A DNA stretch of 64,000 nucleotides from Bemisia tabaci (lineage: Eukaryota; Arthropoda; Insecta; Hemiptera; Aleyrodidae): the NCBI RefSeq assembly GCF_918797505.1, contig NC_092793.1, positions 71,357,660 to 71,421,659 of the forward strand, given 5' to 3'. A model generated the notes under the pieces. It searched no databases, was not told the origin of the DNA, and worked only from the letters and a program-made list of their open reading frames with translations. Positions 1 to 12,180 of this stretch are shown here, piece after piece (the first letter of the stretch is position 1; every line of letters begins with the position of its first letter). Both the position numbers and the translations under genes were made by a program.

Positions 1-597
1 TTTTCACCAGACTGCTTCGCGGTTCAAAACCCCCGAGCGCTTCGCGCCCCACACGTGTGACTCTTATAATTTTATATCATAGAGAAGTATAATTTAAATA
101 CAAAACATTTACTTTTGGGAAAGTACCTCAACGTTTCAGCGTGTAATTTCTAGCCGAGATATTTCATGAAAAAAATGGGGGTTCAGGCGTAGCCAATGGG
201 GGTGGAGATCCTAGGGGTGTGGAGTGTGGACAGTTGGACACCGCCCCTTTTCATCTGAAATTATAGCCAAGAAATTTCGTATTCTACAATTTTTGGAAAT
301 TTTTATATTTGGACCAAGAAAACGAGAAATTGTCTGCATCAAACCTCATTATAAATTTCTCGTTATACGGAGGAAAAATAATCGTTTCCCTTGCAATGTT
401 TACCTATACTGGATTACAGGCCCCACCAACTTTTCCAATCTTGATTACAATTCTACCTTTGTTGACAATTATTGCGATACCGGTTACAATGCTGGCTGGG
501 ATGGTGTATTTTGGACCTAAATAATTGTTATTACAAGAAAGCGTTATAACTACGATTAGGGAAGTAGGTAAGACCTGGAGTGCATCATGACCGTTGC
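1..597. other. Gene-free AT-rich stretch with mini-hairpins at its left edge
   Basis: I see no supportable gene here. Positions 11-56 contain short perfect stem-loops of the form GC(N)GC around a TTC loop, such as GCGCTTCGCGC, resembling the hairpin cluster at 25,790-25,875. Short overlapping open frames at 224-524 lack splice context or a recognisable product. Confidence 0.4.
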
Positions 598-780
598 TTT
601 CACGGAAAAATTATATTGCTGATTTAACAATTCAATTGCTAAAGAAAGTGGCCGCAATGTTTCAATGTAGATTTTACAACAAAAACCTGCTACTTTAACC
701 ACCCCCATAGTTAAATTAGTTCACAATAGTGGTTAAAGTAGCATTTGTTTGGGTGAAATCTGCGTTGAAATATTGCAGCC

Positions 781-819
<39 letters not shown>

Positions 820-855
820 GAATATTGAATTGTTAAATTAACTTTTTTCGTGAAG
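598..855. mobile_element. Foldback (hairpin) MITE with internal poly-T
   Basis: The outer arms (TTCACGGAAAAA at the left, TTTTTTCGTGAA at the right) and the inner arms (GTAGCATTT-type sequence around a GGTTAAA core) are complementary, so the unit folds into one long hairpin. A run of about 35 T near 784-818 interrupts the right arm. A related copy lies at about 20,955-21,164. It is non-coding and non-autonomous; the superfamily is not determined. Confidence 0.7.
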
Positions 856-1261
856 AGCAGCGAATTTCTTTTTGCCGTATACGTCACTGAGTTGTATGTG
901 TAGGAAGAATGTACATACAGAATTGCGTTTTGATGCATAGAGGCTTCCAGGCACAAATAATGAGACACGATTCACAATTCCGAATTCCTACTTTCGATAT
1001 AAAATGTATGTGGGGTCGACCAGCGCTAACAGCCATATCACTGATCACACTGAACAACAACTTTGGTTAGAAATAAATCAAGGGAGACCTGTAATAGACC
1101 AGTCGATTCCCTTATTTCGCGGCTACTACGGCACTGAGGCCACAAATGACAGCAAAAAGTCCAACTTTGCCTCTGGATATAACATATTTGGGTTTTTTTA
1201 AAAAAAAAAATTACTTAAAAAATTATAAAGTTTTTCTTTTTTTTCATTATTTGTTTTCCAG

Positions 1262-1297
1262 TTAGTTGTACCATGATGGATAATGAAAATACTGAAG
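1262..1297 (+). other. Possible start-codon micro-exon
   Basis: A good acceptor (TTTGTTTTCCAG ending at 1261) is followed 11 bases later by tandem ATG codons, eight codons (MMDNENTE), then a GTCAGT donor at 1298. The exon ends in phase 1, which fits the candidate terminal exon starting at 7,628. Such signals arise often by chance, so this is a weak candidate without transcript data. Confidence 0.15.
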
Positions 1298-1945
1298 GTC
1301 AGTGCACTGCGCTTGCTTTGATTTCAAGCAAACGATCGAGAGGCGTAAGACAATTTTCCCGGAAAATATGAGGGGAAGGAGAAAAATAAAATACCGTCAG
1401 TACTGCGGATATCAGATAATTTTGACTCAGGACAAGGTTGCCAATTTGTGCGATAAACTGTTGATAATTTACATGGGTCAACACGAGAGAGGGGAGATGA
1501 TTTTTTTTCGCATTTTTCGGCAACAATGGCTCGGAGGCATTTGGCAAGTTCAGTACTGAGGAGGTGAGTGGATCAATGCACTCTGCATCAGGAACCGGGA
1601 GTTACTTGCTCTTCGGTTTTAAATAATGAATGCTCAATTTTTCAAGCATCCTCTGCGGGTGTATCGATCTCAAACAGGGGGTGGGGGCGACGCTACGGTT
1701 TGCAAAGGTATTACTAGGGGTCCTCTCCAGTCGCTATACGACTCAACTCTGAGCAGGGGCAATACTAGCGAATTGGCAATGCTGTTATCTTATATTTAAA
1801 TCCCTTACAAAAGTCGATTCTAGGTGAGGCAGCTGACCGCAACGTAATTCGATTGTTACCGATAAGTTCACAACGTGTCGTTCATTGATTCAATCAAAGA
1901 ACATGGAGAGACATAAATGTGTGTTTTTCGAATAGATAGAAAATC

Positions 1946-2203
1946 AAAGATATTGTAATAGTTAGATATGCGCTTAGGGTGGGGTAATCTGGCCTGTTAG
2001 GGGGTACATGCGCCTGGTGGACAGGCAGTGTGTTTTACGTGGAGGCGAACCCTCCCATGAGAAATGCCTAGGAGTATGCCGCATAAGAGTTTGCCTCTGC
2101 GTAAAACACGCTGCCTACCCACCAGGCGTACGTACCCCCTAACAGGTCAAGATACCCCTCCTTAAGTAGGCTCTTACCGTATATCTAACTGTTGCAATAT
2201 CTT
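1946..2203. mobile_element. Foldback element inserted in the tandem array
   Basis: The left half (AAAGATATTGTAATAGTTAG onwards, including CCTGTTAGGGGGTAC and GTGTTTTACG) is the near-complement of the right half, which ends CTAACTGTTGCAATATCTTT. The whole 258 bp is an imperfect palindrome with a short loop around 2,050-2,090. It has no open frame. Confidence 0.7.
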
Positions 2204-2727
2204 TGTGGAAAATACAGATTGAAACAAATGAAATGGTCTTTCTTATCTCTCGGTTTCTGTTTATTTCATTATCTTCATAATAAAAGTACTTCAATTTAAG
2301 TTAATAATTATTACTATTTTTGAAAAGTGAATAATCAATGCAAAAATAGCTGTTGTTATTAATGTAATAAACATGTGATTAATATTATGGCATTCGCATT
2401 CCGCGGTATGTGTGTTGCCTACGCGACTAAATTGAAGGCTAACCTCAAGCGGACGTCATCTGTCAATAGGTTCACGCATCGGTTCTATCAAAGTTTATGA
2501 AGCGAGATTTTGCACTCCCCGGCTGGTAATGTGGCCTATTCGAAAAATCGAAGGGGAACTTCAAGTGAACGATACCTACTTGTATATTGGCAACAATCAT
2601 TTACCGGTTCCATCAAAGAGTTTGGAAATAGATTAATGTGTGTTTTTTATAACTAAATAACTGTTCATCCTGATGTTTTTTTCGTAAATGCGGCGAGATT
2701 GAAGACCAAACTCGAGTGGGCGTTATA

Positions 2728-2962
2728 CAGGGTTATTCAAAAGTCACACACCACTGGCCATAACTTTAGTTCTAATTATGATATCGATATATGAAATCGA
2801 TCGATTTGCGGTTTAAGACGTTTTTCCTCATATCGAGGGGGAAACTTTTTCAGGTACCTTCCAGTTTTTGATCCCCTCGGGGGGAGGGGGCGGGGGGAAA
2901 CGCAAAAATTTCAAATGGCCCCCCCCCCCCCCCTCGGTGGTGCGTGACTTTTGAATAACCCT
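2728..2962. mobile_element. Short TIR element (CAGGGTTATTCAAAAGTCAC), TA-flanked
   Basis: The left end reads CAGGGTTATTCAAAAGTCAC and the right end is its inverse, ending GTGACTTTTGAATAACCCT. TA lies at each border, which suits a Tc1/mariner-type non-autonomous element. The interior includes a C-run near 2,920-2,934. The sister-like element at 52,551-53,544 has a similar CAGGGTGATCCAAAAGTC end. Confidence 0.65.
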
Positions 2963-3487
2963 ATATGTCAATAAGTTCACACATGGTCCATTGGTTCTAT
3001 CAAAGTTTACGGAGCGAGATTAATTTGAGTTTTTCGCATAGGTAACTATTCGCACTCCCCGGTTGGTGTGTTGCCTGTATGATACATTGAAGGCGAAATT
3101 AGAATGGACCATATATACCAACAAAATCACATATAGTTTATTGGACTATTCAAAGCATGCTGCGGAGATAACAGGTTTCCGAATAGCTTGCTGTGCGTGC
3201 TCCCTGTGTGTGTATTTGACACACTAAATATATGACACGCGCATCTGACTCAGTTTTACTTACAATGCTAAAAAGCTCAGGGTGGAATCCATAGTATATT
3301 ACACTCTTGGGCGTATATGTTTGACAAATACCCCGAAAAATTTGAAATGAGGGAGGAATTTGCTCTGCTCTTGCAGAACGGGTTTCACTCCACATTCCTG
3401 TTCATCGGGTCGTTAGGCAATTATCTACCATTCGGAGTGAGACATATCGACACTCTAGAATCGATTCCGCTATTTCCACAGTATTTA

Positions 3488-3774
3488 CCCAAGTAGCACA
3501 GATTGCAATAAATTGCAATTTTGTGGTATAATTATGGCTATTTCATCAGAGTGTTGTTTATGTTGCCTATCCACTGATTGACGGAACACTTCTTATTGAA
3601 TTTTATTGCAATAAAATTGAAAAAAGTTGCAATTCTTCATTGCATTGTATATTGCATATATTGTTGATTGTATAAAATCGGCATTTATTGACCAAACGAT
3701 GTAAAAATATTCCAATTTCATGGTGAAAAATTGCAATTTTATTTCAATATTTTCATTGCACTCTGCTACTTGGG
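3488..3774. mobile_element. CCCAAGTAGCA element filled with TTGCAAT words
   Basis: The ends are CCCAAGTAGCA and TGCTACTTGGG. The interior is dominated by repeated TTGCAATWAAATTGC-like words in both orientations. It has the same terminal repeat as the element at 12,374-12,738 but a different internal word (TTGCAAT here, TCGCGAT there). No coding frame is credible. Confidence 0.65.
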
Positions 3775-4059
3775 AGTGCGCTTTAACTTGATAAAATTCA
3801 CAGGACGAACTTACCGTACGCAGGAATGAAACATCATCCTGCTCGGAACCTCCGTCTGCCTCCGTCATTTTGGTCAGTTAATCCTTATACAATATTCCCG
3901 AACCAAACAAAAACTACCTACGGCATAATATCGAAAACAAACGGGGACATCACTTAAGCAAAAAATCACGCACTTCCGGCACAATGGTAACTTTCGAATC
4001 GCACATACATACACTGATTAACATCGTTTAAACTACGGTTAACAGAAAGAATAGACACA

Positions 4060-4320
4060 CTATTTCTAAAATTCTACCGAGAGTGAGGCCGTGAGGGGGA
4101 AGGGGGGGGGGGCGAAAAATCGGCAAAACACAAGAATTGGCGCGGTGGTAGAACAGGTGCTAAGAAGCACCCCGGAAGCCGGGCAACTGATCCGTTTTCT
4201 AAGTCCGTTCGCGAACCGCAGCTCCGGGCGCCAGGGAGCCCCGCGGCGCGGAGGGGAGGGGAGGGGGGCTAAGGGAGGAGGCACATCGTCTGTGTTCCTG
4301 TGACGTCACCGTTTCAGAAT
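4060..4320. other. G-rich, GC-rich patch
   Basis: The plus strand has a G10 run and GGGGAGGGGAGGGG blocks, in contrast to the AT-rich surroundings. Open frames here exist on both strands simply because stop codons are scarce. The G-runs could form quadruplexes. No gene is recognised. Confidence 0.4.
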
Positions 4321-4419
4321 AGAACAGTTCAGAAGTTTTGTGGATAGGCTATCGCGCCTCTGGATCGAGAGGCGCCGGAATTGGACCATTTAATCCAGCT
4401 CAGAGTGGCATATCGACGG

Positions 4420-4660
4420 TGAAACCACGTATCTCGCTTGCGGTGATTGAAAATCTCTGCTCCCAATTTAATATTTTCAAGGAGAAAAAATCAACGTCAT
4501 TCTATGAAGTTTTCATAGGATTTTTCCCGCTCAGAAGAGAAAAATCACGGACATATTGAAGAATTGACGCTGAATAGTTTTTCATTTGGAAAATAGAGTA
4601 AGATGGAAAATCTGCTACGCTCCAAACCAAGATACGCGGTTTCAGAGTTTCATTGTCGAT
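4420..4660. repeat. Dispersed repeat family (GAGATACGTGGTTT type), copy 1
   Basis: Shared landmarks, such as an ACCACGTATCTC-like start, a TTTTCAAGGAGAAAAA-like core, a GTTTTCAT step and a final GAGATACG-GGTTT-like block about 200 bp later, recur at 15,395-15,660, 16,245-16,615 and 25,440-25,660. Termini are unclear and there are no open frames, so this is an old dispersed repeat of unknown class. Confidence 0.45.
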
Positions 4661-4894
4661 ATCGCTCAGTATACTGTGTGTGTGAGTATGTGACGAGGAT
4701 AAAGATGAACTTTTGGCTTTGACTCCAAGACCATGGATATCACAGCCAAAGAGTAGGAAAACGCGCTGGTATCGGGACTCCAGCGTTTTAAAATTGTATT
4801 TACCAATTGGATGACAGTCCGACATTACTCAACGTCTAAATAGATGGTCATAAAGCGAAATCACGTAAACATTGAAACATCTGAAACATTGTAC

Positions 4895-4965
4895 TGTCGT
4901 ACTAAGGAAAAACGCCGTATGAACCTTCAGGCGTTGCCAAATTTCCTTTGATAAAACACGAATTT
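4895..4965. repeat. Short dispersed repeat shared with 43,157-43,225
   Basis: The two loci share CTAAGGAARAACGCCGTATG followed by GGCGTTGCCAAATTTCCTTT or a close variant. The function and full extent of the family are unknown. Confidence 0.45.
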
Positions 4966-5362
4966 CCTAGTAAACTCATGAAAATTTTCCTTCCAATTTT
5001 TCAGATAATTTTGTTTGCAACTTCACCTAGAGTCTCTGAAAATTTCGAAGAAAACTATTCACAACTTCACAAGAATAATAATTATTGGTTATTTTCACCT
5101 AATTTTGAACACAGATAATAGGATACTCAACTTTGGATATTCGATTGTACCTTCATCTTGCGACGCAGCTTTCAAATTGGGTCATATCATTTAATTTATG
5201 TTATTTAGTGGAATATATAATCTGTCAGATGAAAACTTTGCTCGAGAACTTTGAATTTTTGACCGCGATTTCAGGACCAAAAAAAATCCCTATGGATACC
5301 TATTCTTCAACTCTCACACATTTTCTGCGCCTCTATTTGATCTCTCATGGAGGACTGACTTC

Positions 5363-5527
5363 CAGTGGCGTGGCGTGAATTGCGATGTATCGATTGTTAT
5401 GCTATTTGAACCTATGGTAAAGAATCGATTATTAAGGTGTTCGCTGCGAACACCCTGTTCATCAATCCTTTCACATAGGTTTAAATGACAGATCAATCGA
5501 TATATCGCAAAGCACGCCACGCCACTG
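5363..5527. mobile_element. hAT-type MITE with perfect 8-bp target duplication
   Basis: The TIRs CAGTGGCGTGGCGTG and CACGCCACGCCACTG bound 165 bp. The flanking octamers are identical (CTGACTTC on both sides), the hallmark of hAT transposition. Three relatives lie at 20,501-20,664, 47,658-47,821 and 60,171-60,324. This copy has the cleanest ends, so it is probably the youngest of the four in this window. Confidence 0.85.
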
Positions 5528-5836
5528 CTGACTTCCAAAAGTTCGGCAAGGGGGTAAAAATTATCGTTTTTATGATGCAACGTTTAAAACTTCCTCAAAC
5601 CTCCCTTGATCACAGTGTAAACCTTGGGCCGTCCTAGATTAAGTGACGCACTTTTCCGGCATTTTAGACCGCCCCTCCTCACCTTGTAACGATTCTGTTA
5701 CGTGGGTCCCTATCCTTTAGCACGTAAAGACAAAATGGCGTAACGCACTCCTCAATCCCCAAGGAATGTTACGCAATTTAGGGACGGCCCTTTATGGAGC
5801 TTCCTTGGAAGAAGAATTGATCAAGGAACGACTATA

Positions 5837-6792
5837 CCCTGGTAAAAATTGGCAGTAGAATTTGTGTTCCAAAATACCATATACCTACAGCCGGCTGTAA
5901 GATTTCCAATAGCTCCTATAGCCGGCTACACAATTTCTTAGAGCCTTTTATAGCCGATGGCGACTAAGCAACAGCCTGGCGATAAAGTGTATGCTAAACG
6001 TTACTAATTACGGATGCTAGGACTTAGTGAGTTTTTGGACTACCGCTCTCTTTTTGGGCAGTAGTATCTTGATTTATTTTGCGAGGAAAGCTCCGTTCTT
6101 TTGAAGGATGCCTGCCATTCCTAACATGTTAGAGCGCCTGGAATTTCGTATGATACTGTGCAATAGCTCTGGTGTGAAATTGTTGCATCAAGCGCCGTGG
6201 TACGCTGCGGCGCCGCGCGGCGGGCGGGCAGCCAGCGCGAAACGCGCATTGGTGCCTTCAAACCTAACAGGGATACTTCACGCATTGCGCAATGCGTGAA
6301 GTATCCCTGTTAGGTTTGTAGGCGCCAGTGTGCCGCCGCTCCGCTTTGTGTTAGGCTCTAATATTTAATCTCGTGGAGTCAGCGTTTTTCAACTCATGAC
6401 TTTGAAATGTTTTTACACTCTGTATGAATTATTCTCATTTTAATTGATGAAAAAAAATATGTAGGTAGTAGGAAAATATAATGTGCGTTTTGTAAATATT
6501 AAGGTGATTCCGTACAAACTTAAGGATTTGCAAAGCACACGAATTTCTACACAATTTCTTATAGCCTTTTATAGCCGATGGCGAAAAAGCAACAGCCAGG
6601 CGATAAAGTGTAAAGCCCGGCGATAGGAACTATAGCCCGGCTGTATAACTTTTTATCGGTTCGTGTAGCCCGGCCGTATGATTTTTCCCACTTTTTACAG
6701 CCAGTTATATGATTTTCTATCGCCCTCTTCAGTCGGCTATAAGAGCTCCTATGGAATTTGAAACGCAGCTCCTATGCCAATTTTTACCAGGG
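5837..6792. mobile_element. CCCTGGTAAAAATTGGCA element filled with TATAGCCGGCTATA words
   Basis: The ends CCCTGGTAAAAATTGGCA and TGCCAATTTTTACCAGGG are exact inverses flanked by TA. Inside each end, short words around TATAGCCGGCTATA and GCCTGGCGATAAAGTGT are iterated in both orientations. A second repeat (about 6,130-6,545) is nested in the middle. It is non-autonomous and probably mobilised by a TA-targeting transposase. Confidence 0.75.
6130..6545. repeat. Nested repeat with a 60-bp perfect palindrome
   Basis: This unit matches about 56,350-56,762 along its length. At its core, 6,259-6,318 is a perfect palindrome whose arms begin CAAACCTAACAGGGATACTT and meet at TTGCGCAA. The homologous palindrome at about 56,454-56,520 has one mismatched pair. 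The 3' part (GTGTTAGGCTCTAATATTT, GTCAGCGTTTTTCAACTCAT) is also shared. The class is unknown. Confidence 0.7.
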
Positions 6793-7627
6793 TAAAAACG
6801 ACACTTTGGTTATTGATCGTTGCAAAAGGGGCGCACGTTTTTTTTTTTTCATTACATGCATGGATTTACTATTCTTACTAGGGAAATGGGGCTACGAATG
6901 GTGGAATGGTGGATGTTTTGGACCGCTCGGTGAGTTTCGAAGACCCGAGCTGACTCGAGCGGCCACCTGGAAAGTTGACAAGCAACAATTCCGCTGCCTA
7001 CACAAAATACGAATATAACTAGAACATAATGCCGGTGTGGTTGAGGGTGAGAGCGGGGCCCGGGCAGCGCATGTCAGGTGCAGCCACGAGCGGCTCGGCG
7101 TGGCGAGCGCGCTCGCGGGCACAGAATCCGTGCGCGCCGCGCCTGGACCCTACGAAAAAACACTGGAATGATACCAAGAATTGCGCCAGTACCTCTCCTC
7201 GTCAGAGACATCATTATTAAAAATTACGTAACTTTGTATAATTATAGAGAATTCTGGAAAAGAAGCTCTGATGGTAGGCGCTCAACTCAATTCGTAGGTA
7301 TACGATTTGCTTCAAACCTGCCACTGGTGAGGCTGCATTTTTTCACGGAAAATGAAAACTTGAAATTTCATTTTTCACGGAAAAAAACTGAAATTTCATG
7401 TGAAATATATCGTCAAATTAAAGGATTTCATGAAAAATATTGAAATATATCTTTCGAAATTAAACGGAAAAAATGTAGTTTTTGCTGATTAGTATTCTCT
7501 TGTGCATGTTGCATACCCAGCCCCTAAAAATATATGTTTCATAGTTTTCACAGCTGCGTGATATTTCATGAAATAGGTATTTCACTAAAATTTGCAATCA
7601 TTCATATTTTTCATTTCGCTTTTGCAG

Positions 7628-7800
7628 CCCTGGCCACTGAGGTATTGGAATATCCTATACATCATAAGGAACATTTATCAAAATTTATGTTGTTACATGC
7701 TCTATTAGTACACAATTTTGGAGCAAATTGCATGTTGCATTACGCTCTTCAGCAGGGATTCGAACACATATTAATTCAACTAAAAATTGAATGTAATTAA
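7628..7800 (+). CDS. Candidate terminal exon, unknown product
   Basis: A strong acceptor (TTTCGCTTTTGCAG ending at 7,627) opens a frame of 57 codons ending in TAA. The peptide contains a His/Leu-rich stretch (HHKEHLSKFMLLHALLVHNF) and a Cys near the end, and I recognise no family. It needs one base from an upstream exon; the micro-exon at 1,262-1,297 would supply it, but that pairing is speculative. Chance is a real alternative. Confidence 0.22.
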
Positions 7801-8715
7801 GGTTCGAGGTAGAGCTCTACAAAAATCTTGAGCGAGGCGGAAAAGTGTACATCATTTCACTCGTCAACTGCATACAGTTACGAGACCGAAGTCAATGCCG
7901 CAAGGAATAACGGCGTTGACCGAGCGCCATCGAATTTAACGGGCAAACAGTGGCGATTCTTGAAAGTTGGCAACGCGATTTTTCCTCCATTTAAATGTAC
8001 GTAAAACAATCGATTCTTGGTGAGGCAGCTTGCATCACCTAAAAGCGATATTTTTAATGGATTTCAATGGAGGAAAAACAGTATTTCCAACTTCTAACTG
8101 AATCGGCACTGTGGGCAAATGAATCGTATATCAGTTGGATGGTCATCGTCTTCATGTTTTTGGGAGTTCTGTAACCTGTAAAGCTAAAATAATCAACTTT
8201 ACTTTTCAAAAAAAGGTTTTCGACTTTTTTCTTTCGTACTATCATTTTAGTATGATTAGAAGAGAGTTCACATTGTGTTTTGCAGGCTGAAACTAATCGC
8301 TATCCATTTTTTCAAGATAAGCCTCTCATGAAGGGATTTCATACATTCCGGGGAACAAATGCGGACCGATGTAATTCATTCACACAATGGAGAATTTGCA
8401 CACAAAAAATGTATTGCTTCATCTGAGAGTGCCTAATGAGCTGAGTTCGCAATATTTTTCGCAATTTTTTTCTGACATGAGAATTCGGAGGAAAATAGAT
8501 TTAATAGTGAGAAAATTTGCCGCCTTGTGACGTCATCTGGCGGCATTTTCCATTTAAACACATGTATTTTAGCAGACTAGGTTATTTTGTCATATTTTCT
8601 CCAATAATTGTCCAATTTAGAAACCAAGGATATCCTCTTACTCAGTTATCCTAGCAGTATAATTTTAAAGATGAAATTCACAAAATTTAAGACACCTGCA
8701 AATTCTCTATTGCAG

Positions 8716-8877
8716 ATACAACAAAGGATGCACTTCGTCACAGACAAATTTGATCAGTTTGTCAAAATAGGGTTGATTTGGCTGTGCAAATGTTGCCATG
8801 AAAGATGCCAATTCAAAGAATTACTACCGGATGAGTGTTTCCCTCCGCATTCGTATAAAAGTATACCACAGAGGTAG
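8716..8877 (+). CDS. Candidate terminal exon, Cys-rich, unknown product
   Basis: An acceptor (TTCTCTATTGCAG ending at 8,715) is followed by 53 codons and TAG, in phase 0. The peptide has a CKCCHERC cluster, which could bind metal, and a PPHSYKSIPQ tail. The final AG|GTAGAA could instead act as a donor. I recognise no family and see no matching upstream exon. Confidence 0.22.
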   Translation: MQQRMHFVTDKFDQFVKIGLIWLCKCCHERCQFKELLPDECFPPHSYKSIPQR

Positions 8878-11394
8878 AAATTGATAAATGTAGGGGCCAC
8901 ATCGAGAGGCACTGCTTAAAAATAGTCAAATTGACGTCAAGTTGATGCCTCACTGCCTCAACTTCTCACACAAACGCACAAGCACACGCGCACCCTTTCG
9001 CACCACACAACCCTCCCTCGCGCACACGTGCACACGTTCATACTCTCTACACACAAATCAAACACTACCTGGTCTAATTTACGATTCTAATTTGGAACTT
9101 TTAATCCGACACCTTGCTGGGAAAAATTTATTCATAGAACTAACCCTCCGTTCAAACGATTTGAACAGGTAGCGCACGGGCTTAATTCATGTATTTTTCT
9201 CTCGCAATTTACGAGTTTATTGTTATTCGGGTCAGACAATTGAAGTAGTTCGGTATATACCGAAGGTTTCAGGTCACACATCTGAAGTACTCGGTGCATA
9301 CCGAAGTGCTTCAGATTTCTGACTCAGAGATTTAGGAAAAACACAGTAGAGAACCAAGGAAATCACAGTAGAACAGAGAAAAAAATACAGTCGAATAAAT
9401 AAAGAAAACTATTATCGAAGAAATTCTAATTATTAGAAAGTAATTAGCTGGCGTAATCAATGCGTAGCTGCATAGGAGCATGAGCGAGATTTATCATCAA
9501 CTGACCGCTGGCCGCTAGGTACCTGGGTGGGCGAGCGACAATACGTAAGCGGTGGCATATGGTTCGATTGACAGAGGAGTGGGGAACGGTCAGACGTAGG
9601 GGAAAGGTTCAGGCTGAACCGTTCAGCACAGCGCAGCGTCAGTCACCGGGTGGGGAAGAGAGTCCGGGAGGGGACACTTCCCCTCGAGTGAAATAGAAAA
9701 AGGCAGAATCCTTCGAAGTTTATATTATTACCTGTGTATGACCCTTCACGCGACTAAGGATCTTGCCTCCAAGAACTCAAAAAGCTATTGATACCAGACA
9801 ACAGACAGAGTACAGGAGATCTCTCCGAAAATTTTAATTCGTAAAACGCCCAAAAATCAAACCGGACCGGAGTTGACAGTTTACAAAGCGTAGTTAAAGA
9901 AAAAAAAATTAAAAATCTTAATTTACCATGTTTATTGTTCAGTATGAACATAGAAATGTGTGGGAACACCATGATATGTGCTTCTGGGGATATTTTAGAG
10001 TTTAACAGAGCGCTCAAAGTTTTTTTAAAAACTCTGATACACCAATTTCTAGTCTTTTCCAATCGACAAGCCTCCTCCTCGTGTTCAGAGCATTGAAGAT
10101 AATGTGGGTATAAGGAGTAGAAATTAATATTAAGAAGAGCTGGTAAAGGAGGGCACACGAAACTATATTTCAATTTCGGAAGCTAAATTCCGTGCCGTCT
10201 TCAGTCTCCGACCGGTGACGTCTAATTTTAGACCGACGAAGACGGAACTCATTATTGTTCTCCGCTGTCGTACAGTCCCCAGGTCACTTAATCCAGGGTT
10301 TATGATAATTCGCAAAATTTGCCGTTATTTTGCATTATTTCGTAAATGGTTGAAACACGACGAGTTTTAGCGTTCCACGCTATGAGGGTGGGTAGAGAAA
10401 AGGAATGGCATAGACAAAATTCATCAAATAGTGTGAAATAGCAGTATAGGCTCACTAAAGTTGAAGATGGGAGAAAAATGGAGAATCTCAGTTTTATCAG
10501 TTTTCAGTGAATATCCCAGAGATCTAGCTCACTGTTGAGCAGTGATTAGGAAAAGGAAACGTTAAGAGACATCCTCGAAAAAATCGAATCAAGGATATTT
10601 TTTATATTCTTTATATTCAGTACAACCATCAGGTCGACGCTAATGTTGCTCAGGATTTCGTGACTTTGTGATCCCTGTAAACTTCAAGATGGACCTTAAC
10701 CACAAAACTTTTTCGACACAACGTCTCCTAAAAAGGCAGCTTTCATTCGATTTTAACATGGTTCAGCGGGTGAAGTTTTACAACAGCTTAAGTTCGACAA
10801 AATTTAAGTAGTTTCCAATTATTGTTGGTGATGGAAGTTCCATTCGTCAAACCTTCGGAGTAGAGTAAAAACTGATTTCGATTTCACTCGATACGGAAGT
10901 AGATTAAAAAGAAAATTATTAAATTGTTGCCCTCCCCCTCCCCCTCCCCCTTCCAGATGTTTTCATACCGAACGAAATGAACCCCCTCTAATCAGACATT
11001 CGATCGGCGGTGGAAGGTGAAGTGCAAAGTTGCAAAGAGTGCGCGCATCGTTGCATTGCGCTGTGGGGGCAAGAGAAGTTAAAGCGCCTTCAGTTTCTGG
11101 ATATGCAATACGGACATCCCTTGAGTGCGAATAGTTGCATCAAGGCGCTACTTCGATGGTGAAAGTGCAGAAGTACGTATCGCGGAAAACACGATTTTCC
11201 AGCAGGGTAAAAAAACTATTTACGTTCCTCCTTATTGTCAGTAGGAGGGTGATATAATGACCCTTTGAAGTTAGCAAGAACAAGATGCTTTTTCAGACTC
11301 CATCAGCATTTTGAATAATTTCTCGAACTGTCAGAAAATACGGAGGAAATGCCGAGATTCGCGTTTTCGGCACTAAGAAGTGACACTTCACCAT
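8878..11394. other. No supportable gene
   Basis: AT-rich sequence. The longest frame, 139 codons on the minus strand at 9,754-10,173, is about as long as expected by chance and has no recognisable motif. Positions 10,931-10,953 are a CCCCCT microsatellite. A GATGCAGCACGGACATCC-like block near 11,100-11,150 is related to sequence at 19,085, 45,680 and 45,965. Confidence 0.4.
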
Positions 11395-12180
11395 GAGATA
11401 CGCATTTTTGCAATTAGTGTTTTAAACCTATTATTGGCAGATTTTGATCAATTAAAGACTGAAAAAAGAGTTTCACGCTTACAATTCCTTAACAGAAGCT
11501 TAAGTTGGATCTCATACGGCCGGATCAAGCATTGTATGATTGGAGAATGACATTTGATCACAAGATACGCATTTATGCAATTAGCGTTTTGAACCTCCTC
11601 TTGATCATTAAGATAAAAACTAAAATTTATTCATACTTAAAACTTTTTTAGAAGCTTTAGTTGATCCAATACGGTGGATGAAGCATTGTATGACTCAACT
11701 GACTCTAATACAACTGACTTTTGTGATGAGCTGTCAGTTGATGATTGCATTTGCCCAGAGAATGAATATTGGACGTGAACGCCGCGCGCCGCTAGTAATA
11801 GCCACCAATGAAGAAGTAACACTGGAAGGCTTTCGAGTGATAAGCATCTACCAACTTTTCACAATCAGGGAATTCCTGAAAATGAATAAAAACACAGAAA
11901 AGCTGATCAGCTTATATGTATGCTGTTGGCGGGAAATGCTGAGGAGCGCGCGTTGTGCGCAAGGCGCACCGGATCAAATGAAGGGGCCAGAACGAGATAC
12001 GCATCTCTGCACTTAAGCCCGAGGTATGCGAAACAATTTCTACGGCCTTAGGTGACTTCGTCCTGATTTTTTTCGATTATAATTTCTTGCTGGCAGATGG
12101 ACGACATCTCCAACAACACGTTTATGCGGCTAACTCAAAACAGTCAAAAATCGAGGTACGCACTTCTGCACTTTCACCAT
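11395..12180. repeat. Degenerate direct repeats with GATACGCATTTATGCA motif
   Basis: The block GAGATACGCATTTTTGCAAT recurs 167 bp later as AAGATACGCATTTATGCAAT with matching downstream sequence, and shorter forms recur near 11,994 and 12,153. These look like decayed units of a tandem or dispersed repeat, possibly distant relatives of the GAGATACG family. No coding frame is credible. Confidence 0.4.

Larger units (their letters stand above)
1860..3170. repeat. Degenerate tandem array, unit about 125-155 bp, split by two insertions
   Basis: A recurrent motif (GTTCACACAT, GGTTCTATCAAAGTTTATG, AGCGAGATT, then GCACTCCCCGGYTGGT and TTGCCT) occurs near 1,863, 2,465, 2,590, 2,967 and 3,116. Once the two inserted elements (1,946-2,203 and 2,728-2,962) are removed, the copies form one array. 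No coding potential is evident. Confidence 0.55.

Noticed and set aside
9754..10173. 139-codon minus-strand frame
   Set aside because: Length expected by chance for this composition; no recognisable family or clean exon borders.
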